Shown here: piece after piece, positions 1-5,847 of the stretch | Layout of the letters: every line of letters starts with the position of its first letter | How positions within the stretch are numbered: position 1 is the stretch's first letter | Source: Akkermansia muciniphila | GTDB taxonomy: Bacteria > Pseudomonadota > Gammaproteobacteria > Burkholderiales > Burkholderiaceae_C | DNA: 5,847 bases | Direction of reading: 5' to 3' | Assembly: GCA_943327015.2 (NCBI GenBank) | Contig: CALPVM020000162.1 | Span: forward strand, 1-5,847 | Notes under the pieces: model-generated | Seen by the model: only the letters and a program-made list of their open reading frames with translations | Told to the model about the DNA's origin: nothing | Databases searched by the model: none | Translations under genes and position numbers: made by a program

Positions 1-189
1 CAAGTTGTTCTTCATCTTGCAGATGCCATGTCTGCTACTTTGGATCAAGCCCGCTTCGATGACCGTATTTCACAAGAACGATGGCTAAAAATGTCAGAAG
101 TATGGCAAAAAGGCCTCGCCTACGCCCAAGGACTAACGCGCCCCAAAACAAGGCACAATCGCAGTAACAAACATCCACTAAAGCCATGA
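1..189 (+). CDS. C-terminal end of an unrecognised protein (5'-truncated by window edge)
   Basis: The first reading frame is open from the window edge to a TGA at 187-189, giving 62 residues of a protein that begins upstream. The visible part reads as one or two amphipathic helices (LADAMSATLDQARFDD, then SQERWLKMSEVWQKGLAYAQ) followed by a strongly basic, proline-containing tail (RPKTRHNRSNKHPLKP). No family motif is recognisable. That it is a real gene is supported by sensible codon content and by its TGA overlapping the ATG of the kinase in an ATGA junction, typical of co-translated partners. Genes placed directly before hybrid sensor kinases are often periplasmic binding proteins or other regulators, but nothing in this tail shows either, so the function is left open. 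Confidence 0.6.
   Translation, partial: QVVLHLADAMSATLDQARFDDRISQERWLKMSEVWQKGLAYAQGLTRPKTRHNRSNKHPLKP
186..189 (+). promoter_or_regulatory. ATGA stop/start overlap coupling the unknown gene to the kinase
   Basis: The ATG of the kinase (186-188) shares bases with the TGA of the upstream frame (187-189). There is no convincing Shine-Dalgarno sequence before it, so initiation here probably depends on ribosomes finishing the upstream gene. An in-frame ATG at 216 (residue 11, start of MKIQTKLLIG) would give a typical short N-terminus before the first membrane helix, but it also lacks an obvious ribosome binding site. The overlap favours 186. Confidence 0.55.
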
Positions 190-3100
190 ACGCACTACTG
201 CAATTTTTCGAATGCATGAAAATCCAGACCAAGCTTTTGATTGGCTTGGGCTCCATGCTGTTTGTCATTATTCTCATAGGTATACAGTCTTTGTATGGCA
301 ACCGCTTGCGCGGTATTGAAATCCAAAATATGTACCAGAACGAGGTGCAGGGCATTGTGAAGGTGGGCGATGCCAATATTCACCTGCTGGAGGTAGGGCG
401 GGCATTGCGGCAGGTTATGCTGGCTCCGGATTCTTTGTCTAAAGGGCAAGCGCGGGTAGAGTTGGAGCAAGCCCGAACCAATCTGCAAATGGCATTGGCA
501 GAAATTCACAAACTCCATCACAGCGTGCATGGTAAGCGCCTGATGGCTGAAATTACGCACAACTTAGGCATGTACATGCGTAATATGGATTACATGCTTG
601 AAATGTCTGAGCGTGATCAGCCGGAAAAAATAGCAGGCTCAGAAGCTTCGCGCTTTTTGGTGAGTGCCGAAAACGTCAAGGTGTTTCGAAGTGCCGAAAA
701 CAGCATGTCAGAGCTGATTGCTTATCGCCAGGCAACTGCAGCGCAAGCCGTAAAGGAGGCTGAGGAGCAAACCCAACACTACCAATATTGGATAATATTT
801 CTACTTTTTACCAGTAGTTTGTTGGCTTTGAGTCTGGGTTTACTGGTGGCTACATCGGTGTTGCGCCCCTCTAGGCGTCTGAGTACTAGTATCGAAAACC
901 TTGCCACCGGTCGCTTGGATACGCAAGTTCCTCACACGGACTACAACAACGAAGTAGGCGCCATAGCCCGTGCTCTGCAGGTGTTGCAGCAAGTGGCGGT
1001 AGATGCTGATATGCGCCGTTGGGTTAAAACCTGTGCTTCAGAAATTGGCGTGGCTGTGCAGGCCATTCAGGATATGGGCGAATTTGCTACCATTTTGATG
1101 GGGCGCATCACCCCCATCGCAGGGGCGCAGCTTGGTGTGTTGTACGTGTTAGACCAAGACACCCAGCGCTACCACCACCGGGGCAGTTGGGGTATCACCG
1201 AAAAAGACTTGCCTGCCAAATCGTTTGGTATTGAAGACGGTTTGCATGGGCAGTGCGTGCGTGACGGCATGTCGATCATGGTCACCGATGTTCAGGCCAA
1301 CCATTTGCGGGTTCAATCGGGTTTGTTGGATACGGCTCCAAGCCATGTGCGCATCATGCCCATATGGGGCACCGATGGTCTGGTACTCGGCGTTATGGAA
1401 ATTGCCTGCATGGGCAATCCCACCGAAAAGCAGGATTTGTTGCTCAATGAGGTGTTGCCCGTTATTGGTTTGAATCTCGAAATTATGAAGCGCAACGCTA
1501 TTGCGCGCGCTCTGCTGGAAGAATCACAACGCCAGGCGCAGGAATTACAGCGCTCTGACGAAGAACTTCGCGAGCAACATAGCGCCTTGATAGATCAGCG
1601 CGCAGAACTCCTGACCCAGCGCGACCAACTCCAATCTGCGCGTCTGTTGGCTGAGTCCTCCACCCGTGCCAAGAGCGAATTTTTGGCCAACATGAGCCAC
1701 GAAATCCGCACTCCCATGAATGCAGTCATTGGACTATCGCATTTGGCGCTTAAAACCGACTTAACCCCCAAGCAGCGGGACTATTTGCAAAAAATTAACA
1801 CTGAAGGCACGGCACTTCTGAGTTTGATCAACGACATTCTGGATTTTTCTAAAATTGAAGCCGGCAAGATGGAAATAGAAAACCATCTGTTTCGCTTAGA
1901 CGATGTGCTCGACAGCATGTCTACGCTTGTCTCGCAAAAAGCTGCTGACAAAGGGCTGGAATATCTGATTCGGGTTGCTCCAGAAGTGCCCGCCACCCTT
2001 ATGGGGGATGCCATGCGCTTTCGTCAAGTGGCGCTTAATCTGGTCAGCAATGCCATCAAATTTACTGAACGCGGGCAGGTGCGGGTAGATATTTCTTTGC
2101 GCCAGAAAAAGCAGACTAAAGTCGAGCTACAGGTAGCAGTGGCCGATACCGGCGTAGGCTTGAGCGAGGAGCAAAGTGGCCGACTGTTCGAGGCCTTTAC
2201 CCAAGCGGATGGTTCTACCACCCGCCGCTATGGCGGTACCGGTTTGGGTTTGGCAATTTCCAAACGCTTTGTAGAGCTTATGGGCGGGCACATAGGGGTG
2301 CAGTCATCCCTGGGGCAGGGCAGTGTGTTTACGTTTACCATGTGGCTGGACGAGCCTATGGGGGCAGAGCTGGCGCAGCACAAACGGCCTACTTTGGCCA
2401 AAGGTAAACGGGCGCTGGTGGTAGACGACAACCCCAGTGCCCGTGAAATCTTATCCGAGCAACTGCACACCTTAGGTATGCGAACCAGCGATGTGGCCGA
2501 TGGTGCCTCTGCACTGGAGGCCTTGCGCTTGGCCGATGCGTCTGACCCCTATGCCGTGGTACTCATGGATTGGCACATGCCCGGCATAGATGGGGTGCAA
2601 GCCACGCGCAATATTATTCAGGAAGGCGGATTAAGCCATCCTCCAGGTGTTGTTATGGTTACAGCGTTTGGTGCAGATGAAGTGCGCTTAGCAGGAACAG
2701 AAGCTGGTGCACGCGCCTTTATCGATAAGCCGGTAAGCCAGTCGCGCTTATGGGATATTCTGGCTGGAATCCTCCATTCCGCACCTGCACCCGCACCCTC
2801 ATTAACGGTTCATGCAGACACCGAACCCGTGAAAGACCTCTCTGGTTTGAAGGTTCTGCTGGTAGAAGACAACGAAATCAATCAGCAAATAGCCGTTGAG
2901 CTCATGGAGTCCAAAGGTGTACACGTTACCGTAGCAGGCGACGGTCAGCAAGCGCTCGATTTGCTCAATGCCGCGCCTAACCCAGTGCCATGGGCACTGG
3001 TATTGATGGATTTGCAGTTACCTGTGATGTGTGGCCACACCGCCACCATTGAGTTACGCAAAAACCCGCGCTTTGACAATCTGCCTATCATCGCCATGAC

Positions 3101-3845
3101 AGCGCATGCTTTTGCAGAAGAGGGCGAGCGTTGCCTGGCAGAGGGTATGAACGAGCACCTGACTAAGCCTATCGACCCCACTTTGCTGTACCGTACTCTG
3201 GACCGTTGGCGGCATGGGGTGGTGCCAAAAGAAATTGACGCACCTCTTGCGAGCGATGGCGTGGTGATTGCCGGTATCGACACTGCCTTAGGACTGCGCC
3301 AGTGTGCAGGTAACCACACCCTGTACACCTCCTTACTGCGCAAATTCAGAGCAACTTTGCTGGAAGCACCCCAGCAACTTCATGCCGCTTTGGCGGGTGG
3401 CGATTACGCACAGGCCAAGCGCATAGCGCATAGCCTGAAAGGCGTAGCCGCCAACCTGGGAGCCAAGCAATGCCAACAGCTTTGCGCCCATCTGGAGCAA
3501 CTTCTAAAAAATGAGCAACGCACGCCCCAGTTGCAGCCGGCCTACGACGCTTTTGTGGCGCATGCCGCCATCCTATTGCAGGCGTTGGACGTCGCTTTGC
3601 CAGCAGAGGTTCCTATCATCCGAGTGTCAGCGTCTAGTAATTCGGTAACAGACATTTCCGAACAACTTAAAACCCTTGCACAGCTATTGGCGGACAGTAA
3701 CACCGAGGCAGAAGCCTATATGCGTCAAAATGCTGCGGTTTTGGAGCCGAGATTGCCAGATATCTGGGCGGTCATGTTGCAACATGTGGTAAATTTTGAC
3801 TTTGATCAGGCGCTTGCTATACTGCAACAGGCGCTTGCTGGCTAG
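186..3845 (+). CDS. Membrane hybrid sensor histidine kinase with GAF, two receivers and HPt (BarA-like tripartite type)
   Basis: This 1219-residue inner-membrane kinase carries most of a phosphorelay in one chain. Membrane helices at about 17-37 and 201-225 bracket a helical periplasmic region like a four-helix-bundle MCP sensor. A HAMP domain follows (about 222-275, Pro228 and Glu256), then a GAF-like domain (about 282-435) and a coiled coil (about 438-498). HisKA has phospho-acceptor His505 in SHEIRTP. The HATPase shows the N box (Asn618, Asn622), G1 (Asp654-Gly658) and G2 (GGTGLG, 683-688). Receiver 1 has Asp747/748, acceptor Asp795, Thr826 and Lys848. Receiver 2 has Glu894/Asp895, acceptor Asp942, Thr972 and Lys994. 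An alanine/proline linker (about 866-871) separates the receivers. HPt has His1082 in AHSLKG. A helical tail (about 1150-1219) follows. All catalytic residues are present; Cys949 in receiver 2 replaces the usual Asp of the PxMDG motif. The HD-GYP regulator 33 bases downstream is the likely partner (inference). The sensed signal is not evident. Confidence 0.95.
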   Translation: MNALLQFFECMKIQTKLLIGLGSMLFVIILIGIQSLYGNRLRGIEIQNMYQNEVQGIVKVGDANIHLLEVGRALRQVMLAPDSLSKGQARVELEQARTNLQMALAEIHKLHHSVHGKRLMAEITHNLGMYMRNMDYMLEMSERDQPEKIAGSEASRFLVSAENVKVFRSAENSMSELIAYRQATAAQAVKEAEEQTQHYQYWIIFLLFTSSLLALSLGLLVATSVLRPSRRLSTSIENLATGRLDTQVPHTDYNNEVGAIARALQVLQQVAVDADMRRWVKTCASEIGVAVQAIQDMGEFATILMGRITPIAGAQLGVLYVLDQDTQRYHHRGSWGITEKDLPAKSFGIEDGLHGQCVRDGMSIMVTDVQANHLRVQSGLLDTAPSHVRIMPIWGTDGLVLGVMEIACMGNPTEKQDLLLNEVLPVIGLNLEIMKRNAIARALLEESQRQAQELQRSDEELREQHSALIDQRAELLTQRDQLQSARLLAESSTRAKSEFLANMSHEIRTPMNAVIGLSHLALKTDLTPKQRDYLQKINTEGTALLSLINDILDFSKIEAGKMEIENHLFRLDDVLDSMSTLVSQKAADKGLEYLIRVAPEVPATLMGDAMRFRQVALNLVSNAIKFTERGQVRVDISLRQKKQTKVELQVAVADTGVGLSEEQSGRLFEAFTQADGSTTRRYGGTGLGLAISKRFVELMGGHIGVQSSLGQGSVFTFTMWLDEPMGAELAQHKRPTLAKGKRALVVDDNPSAREILSEQLHTLGMRTSDVADGASALEALRLADASDPYAVVLMDWHMPGIDGVQATRNIIQEGGLSHPPGVVMVTAFGADEVRLAGTEAGARAFIDKPVSQSRLWDILAGILHSAPAPAPSLTVHADTEPVKDLSGLKVLLVEDNEINQQIAVELMESKGVHVTVAGDGQQALDLLNAAPNPVPWALVLMDLQLPVMCGHTATIELRKNPRFDNLPIIAMTAHAFAEEGERCLAEGMNEHLTKPIDPTLLYRTLDRWRHGVVPKEIDAPLASDGVVIAGIDTALGLRQCAGNHTLYTSLLRKFRATLLEAPQQLHAALAGGDYAQAKRIAHSLKGVAANLGAKQCQQLCAHLEQLLKNEQRTPQLQPAYDAFVAHAAILLQALDVALPAEVPIIRVSASSNSVTDISEQLKTLAQLLADSNTEAEAYMRQNAAVLEPRLPDIWAVMLQHVVNFDFDQALAILQQALAG
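2982..3000. repeat. Short perfect inverted repeat inside the kinase gene
   Basis: CCAGTGCC and GGCACTGG form 8-base arms around a 3-base ATG loop, within the receiver 2 coding region (residues PVPWAL). It would make a stable RNA hairpin, but no T-tract follows it, so it is not a terminator. Chance arising from codon choice is the simplest explanation. Confidence 0.5.
3807..3839 (+). repeat. 12-base direct repeat at the 3' end of the kinase gene
   Basis: CAGGCGCTTGCT occurs at 3807-3818 and again at 3828-3839, offset by 21 bases, exactly seven codons. Both copies are read in the same frame as QALA, giving the end of the tail helix (FDQALAILQQALAG). The seven-residue offset suits a coiled-coil or amphipathic helix. 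The second copy ends 3 bases before the TAG stop. Confidence 0.7.
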
Positions 3846-3878
3846 CTATTGATTTTGTATTGAAAATTTGTAAAGACC

Positions 3879-5018
3879 ATGGATCTATTTCCCTCTGTGA
3901 AATCCACTGTGCTGGTGGTTGACGACACTCCCGCCAACCTGTCCTTGGTGGCAGGTCTGTTACAACCGCATTACACGGTCAAGGCGGCCAATCATGGTGC
4001 CAAAGCTCTCAAAATTGTGCAGGAAGATCCTCCGGACATGATTTTGTTGGACATCCTGATGCCGGATATGGATGGATATGAGGTCATCCGTCGCCTTAAG
4101 GCCGACCCTGCCACCCAGCATATTCCTGTGATTTTTTTAACCAGCCAAACCGAGTCTGAAGACGAAGAGCTCGGTCTGGAGTTGGGGGCGGTCGATTACA
4201 TCACCCGTCCTATCAACCCCAGAATATTGCTGTCTCGCGTGCGTGCCCACTTTTACGAAGTGGCTAACTCACGTGCAATGCGTATTAATAACGAATACCT
4301 CGAATTTGAAGTCGCCAAGCGCACCCGTCAATTAGAAGCATTGCAAGACGTGGCTATTTTGGCGTTGGCCTCATTGGCAGAAACCCGTGATATTGATACC
4401 GGCAACCACCTGCGTCGTACCCAGAATTATGTGCGTGTATTGGCGGAGTATTTGAGCAGTAACCCGCGATTCAGCGAGTTCCTAACGCCCGACATGATTA
4501 CCATTTTGTACAAGTGTGCACCGCTGCACGACATTGGCAAAGTAGGTATTCCCGACAAGATTTTGCTCAAGCCCGGTCGCTACCAGCCCGAAGAGTTCGA
4601 GATCATGAAAAAACATCCCACGCTCGGGCGCGATGCGATTGATGGGGCGCAAAAAATATCCGGCGAAAGCGTGGATTTTTTAGAGATTGCCAAGGACATT
4701 GTTTATTCGCATCACGAAAAGTGGGACGGCTCAGGCTATCCGCTTGGTCTGGCTGGGGATGCCATTCCCATTGCAGGGCGCTTGATGGCCTTGGCCGACG
4801 TGTACGATGCCTTAATTAGCCCGCGGGTCTACAAAGCCGGCATGCCGCATGCTCAGGCCGAAGCCATAATTGTTGAGGGTAGAGCCCGCCATTTTGACCC
4901 CGACATAGTAGATGCCTTTTTGGCACTGAAGCAAGAATTTCAGGATATAGCCATCCGCTATGCCGACAGCGACCAGGACTTGGCCCAAAAGGCCGAATTT
5001 TTGAGCGCGGCCATATAG
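3879..5018 (+). CDS. Response regulator with receiver and HD-GYP domain (predicted cyclic di-GMP phosphodiesterase)
   Basis: This 379-residue cytoplasmic regulator of RpfG-like layout is expected to hydrolyse cyclic di-GMP when its receiver is phosphorylated. The receiver (about 9-125) has Asp15/Asp16, acceptor Asp58 in LLDILMPDMDG and Thr88. The position normally held by the conserved Lys before Pro is Arg110 (YITRP). A helical linker (about 126-160) leads to the HD-GYP domain (about 161-350). Putative metal ligands, placed by spacing relative to characterised HD-GYP proteins, are His177, His217-Asp218 (HDIGK, with Lys221), His246, His278-His279 and Asp307. The GYP signature is DGSGYP (283-288). 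Asp173 lies where three-metal enzymes carry Glu. The start at 3879 puts the first receiver strand near residue 10, as usual; the ribosome binding site is weak (TAAAGA just upstream). The 33-base gap after the kinase has no room for a clear promoter, so the two are probably one transcript, and the regulator is the likely final acceptor of the kinase HPt. Confidence 0.95.
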   Translation: MDLFPSVKSTVLVVDDTPANLSLVAGLLQPHYTVKAANHGAKALKIVQEDPPDMILLDILMPDMDGYEVIRRLKADPATQHIPVIFLTSQTESEDEELGLELGAVDYITRPINPRILLSRVRAHFYEVANSRAMRINNEYLEFEVAKRTRQLEALQDVAILALASLAETRDIDTGNHLRRTQNYVRVLAEYLSSNPRFSEFLTPDMITILYKCAPLHDIGKVGIPDKILLKPGRYQPEEFEIMKKHPTLGRDAIDGAQKISGESVDFLEIAKDIVYSHHEKWDGSGYPLGLAGDAIPIAGRLMALADVYDALISPRVYKAGMPHAQAEAIIVEGRARHFDPDIVDAFLALKQEFQDIAIRYADSDQDLAQKAEFLSAAI

Positions 5019-5164
5019 AGTTTTTTTAAAAATAGTTGCCATGGGACTGCAACCGGGCAATTCAGGGATTACACTTATAAAAACCACCTATTAGGCATGA
5101 TTGTCTGGAGAGTGGGTAAGTTGGGCGCAACAGCCCTTCGTAAAATTAACTGAGTAGACAAACT
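5019..5164 (+). promoter_or_regulatory. Intergenic region likely carrying the promoter of the downstream receptor gene
   Basis: This 146-base gap is AT-rich at its left end: a T7 run (5021-5027) followed by A5 (5028-5032). A TATAAA at 5076-5081 is the best -10 candidate, but no good -35 sits 16-18 bases upstream of it. A TAAAAT at 5141-5146 is a second weak candidate. Small inverted repeats are GTTGC/GCAAC (5035-5039 with 5049-5053) and GGGC/GCCC just after 5120. A GAG at 5152-5154 could act as a weak ribosome binding site for the ATG at 5165. No known riboswitch core was recognised. That a promoter lies here is inferred mainly from the gap size. Confidence 0.35.
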
Positions 5165-5847
5165 ATGCAAGTACGAATCCTGAGCTTTCTGCTGTTTCTT
5201 TTGACGCTCTTAAGTGTTGCACCAGCCATGGCGCAAAACTATCCAGAGGGCTGCACTTCCTGTAAAATCCAAATTACCAGTTTGGACAAACCGGTTAAGT
5301 TGCAAGGAAAGTGGCTTTTTACCCGGGACGACGCTCCCACCAACAAAGATGTGGGTATAGATACCTCAGCCTGGAAGCTGGCAAAAGCACCAGGGCCTTG
5401 GAAAGGCATTTACGAAGACACCAAAGTGTTTCCGGTAGGTTGGTACCGTGGTAACTTTGAGTTCAGCCCGTCGCTAGAAGGCCAAGAAGCAGTTTTGCTG
5501 CTCAATGCCTACATGGGTCGCGTAGAAGTGTATGTGGATGGCAAAGAAGTTTATCGCCGTCCTAAAGACATTAACGTAGAGCGCTACTTCTCTATTCAAG
5601 CTATTCCAATCCGTTTCAAAATTGCGCCAAAGCAAGTAATTGCTATTCGTGTGGACACCCCTTTAATGGCAGGTATTTATCAGCTTCCGCTTGAACTGCA
5701 TAAATACGACCAACACGACAGGTCTTTGGTGGGTTATCAGGTGCTGGGTGGCGAATCACGCTTAATTGTTTCTTACGTTGTGCCTTTCTTTGGTTTGTTC
5801 TTCTTGTTGGTTTACTCCAAAACACGCTATAAGCTGTACCTGATGTG
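5165..5847 (+). CDS. N-terminal part of a 7TMR-DISM-like membrane receptor (3'-truncated by window edge)
   Basis: The frame is open from an ATG at 5165 to the window end, giving 227 residues and no stop. Residues 1-23 form a signal peptide: Arg4, a leucine-rich core, then a likely cleavage after AMA before Gln24. The exported part has a Cys-x-x-Cys pair (Cys30, Cys33) and a beta-rich domain (about 40-175) with the pattern LQGKW, then GWYRGNFEF, then EVYVDGKEVY. This resembles the jelly-roll, glycoside hydrolase family 2-like sugar-binding fold placed before seven-helix receptors of the 7TMR-DISM class. A hydrophobic stretch at about 199-217 (LIVSYVVPFFGLFFLLVY) followed by basic residues would be the first membrane helix. 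The output domain, commonly GGDEF, histidine kinase, cyclase or phosphatase in this class, lies beyond the window, so its role is undetermined. The class call is based on layout and motif impression; a sugar-binding membrane protein of another class is possible. Confidence 0.75.
   Translation, partial: MQVRILSFLLFLLTLLSVAPAMAQNYPEGCTSCKIQITSLDKPVKLQGKWLFTRDDAPTNKDVGIDTSAWKLAKAPGPWKGIYEDTKVFPVGWYRGNFEFSPSLEGQEAVLLLNAYMGRVEVYVDGKEVYRRPKDINVERYFSIQAIPIRFKIAPKQVIAIRVDTPLMAGIYQLPLELHKYDQHDRSLVGYQVLGGESRLIVSYVVPFFGLFFLLVYSKTRYKLYLM

Noticed and set aside
35..376. 113-codon minus-strand frame spanning the start of the kinase
   Set aside because: It overlaps both the upstream frame and the kinase N-terminus; the hydrophobic and Cys/Trp-rich translation matches no family and the ATGA-linked plus-strand genes explain the region better.
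2945..3343. 132-codon open frame on the minus strand within the kinase gene
   Set aside because: It lies wholly opposite well-conserved receiver 2 coding sequence, its translation has no recognisable domain, and it looks like a by-product of the coding strand's codon pattern.
4991..5027. Possible Rho-independent terminator: GGCCG/CGGCC stem (4991-4995 with 5008-5012) before a T7 run
   Set aside because: The stem is only 5 pairs with a 12-base loop, lies inside the coding end, and is 8 bases away from the T-tract, so the geometry is poor. Weak termination cannot be excluded.
5021..5053. GTTGC/GCAAC hairpin with the A/T run next to it, as a minus-strand terminator
   Set aside because: No minus-strand gene is seen to its right that would need it, and the stem is only 5 pairs with a 9-base loop.
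5097..5153. 18-codon mini-frame (MIVWRVGKLGATALRKIN) before the receptor gene, a possible leader peptide
   Set aside because: It has no properly spaced ribosome binding site (the only AGG is almost against the ATG) and no run of regulatory codons or attenuator structure.
5019..5164. Cyclic di-GMP riboswitch in the leader of the receptor gene
   Set aside because: This was considered because of the HD-GYP neighbour, but the conserved core of the GEMM-type riboswitch and its paired stems are not visible.

Overview
The window reads as a chromosomal signalling locus of a Gram-negative proteobacterium. Base composition is moderate, near half GC by eye. The large hybrid kinase and the HD-GYP regulator are of a style common in beta- and gammaproteobacteria; a Burkholderiales-like host is my best guess, but it rests on overall impression and not on a marker gene. 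All genes are on the + strand and packed tightly. No mobile element, tRNA, rRNA or CRISPR array was seen.

Layout: (1) positions 1-189 hold the last 62 codons of an unrecognised gene with a very basic tail. (2) Its stop codon overlaps the start of a 1219-residue membrane hybrid histidine kinase (186-3845) with the order periplasmic four-helix sensor, HAMP, GAF, coiled coil, HisKA, HATPase, receiver 1, receiver 2, HPt and a short helical tail. (3) After 33 bases comes a 379-residue response regulator (3879-5018) with a receiver and an HD-GYP domain, expected to degrade cyclic di-GMP. (4) A 146-base gap follows, the only stretch long enough for an independent promoter. (5) From 5165 to the window edge is the N-terminal part of an exported membrane sensor: signal peptide, beta-rich periplasmic domain resembling a carbohydrate-binding jelly roll, then the first membrane helix. 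It looks like a 7TMR-DISM receptor whose output domain lies outside the window.

Working model (inference): a signal sensed by the kinase through its periplasmic helical bundle and/or cytoplasmic GAF domain drives autophosphorylation at His505. Phosphate passes to an internal receiver, then to HPt His1082, then to Asp58 of the neighbouring HD-GYP protein, altering cyclic di-GMP turnover. The unknown upstream gene is probably co-translated with the kinase and could be an accessory or sensory partner. The downstream receptor may be a second input into nucleotide signalling.

Nothing in the window is clearly a new type of system. The points most worth a second look are sequence departures at conserved receiver and HD-GYP positions (Arg110 and Asp173 in the regulator, Cys949 in the kinase), the overlapping unknown upstream gene, and the partial receptor.
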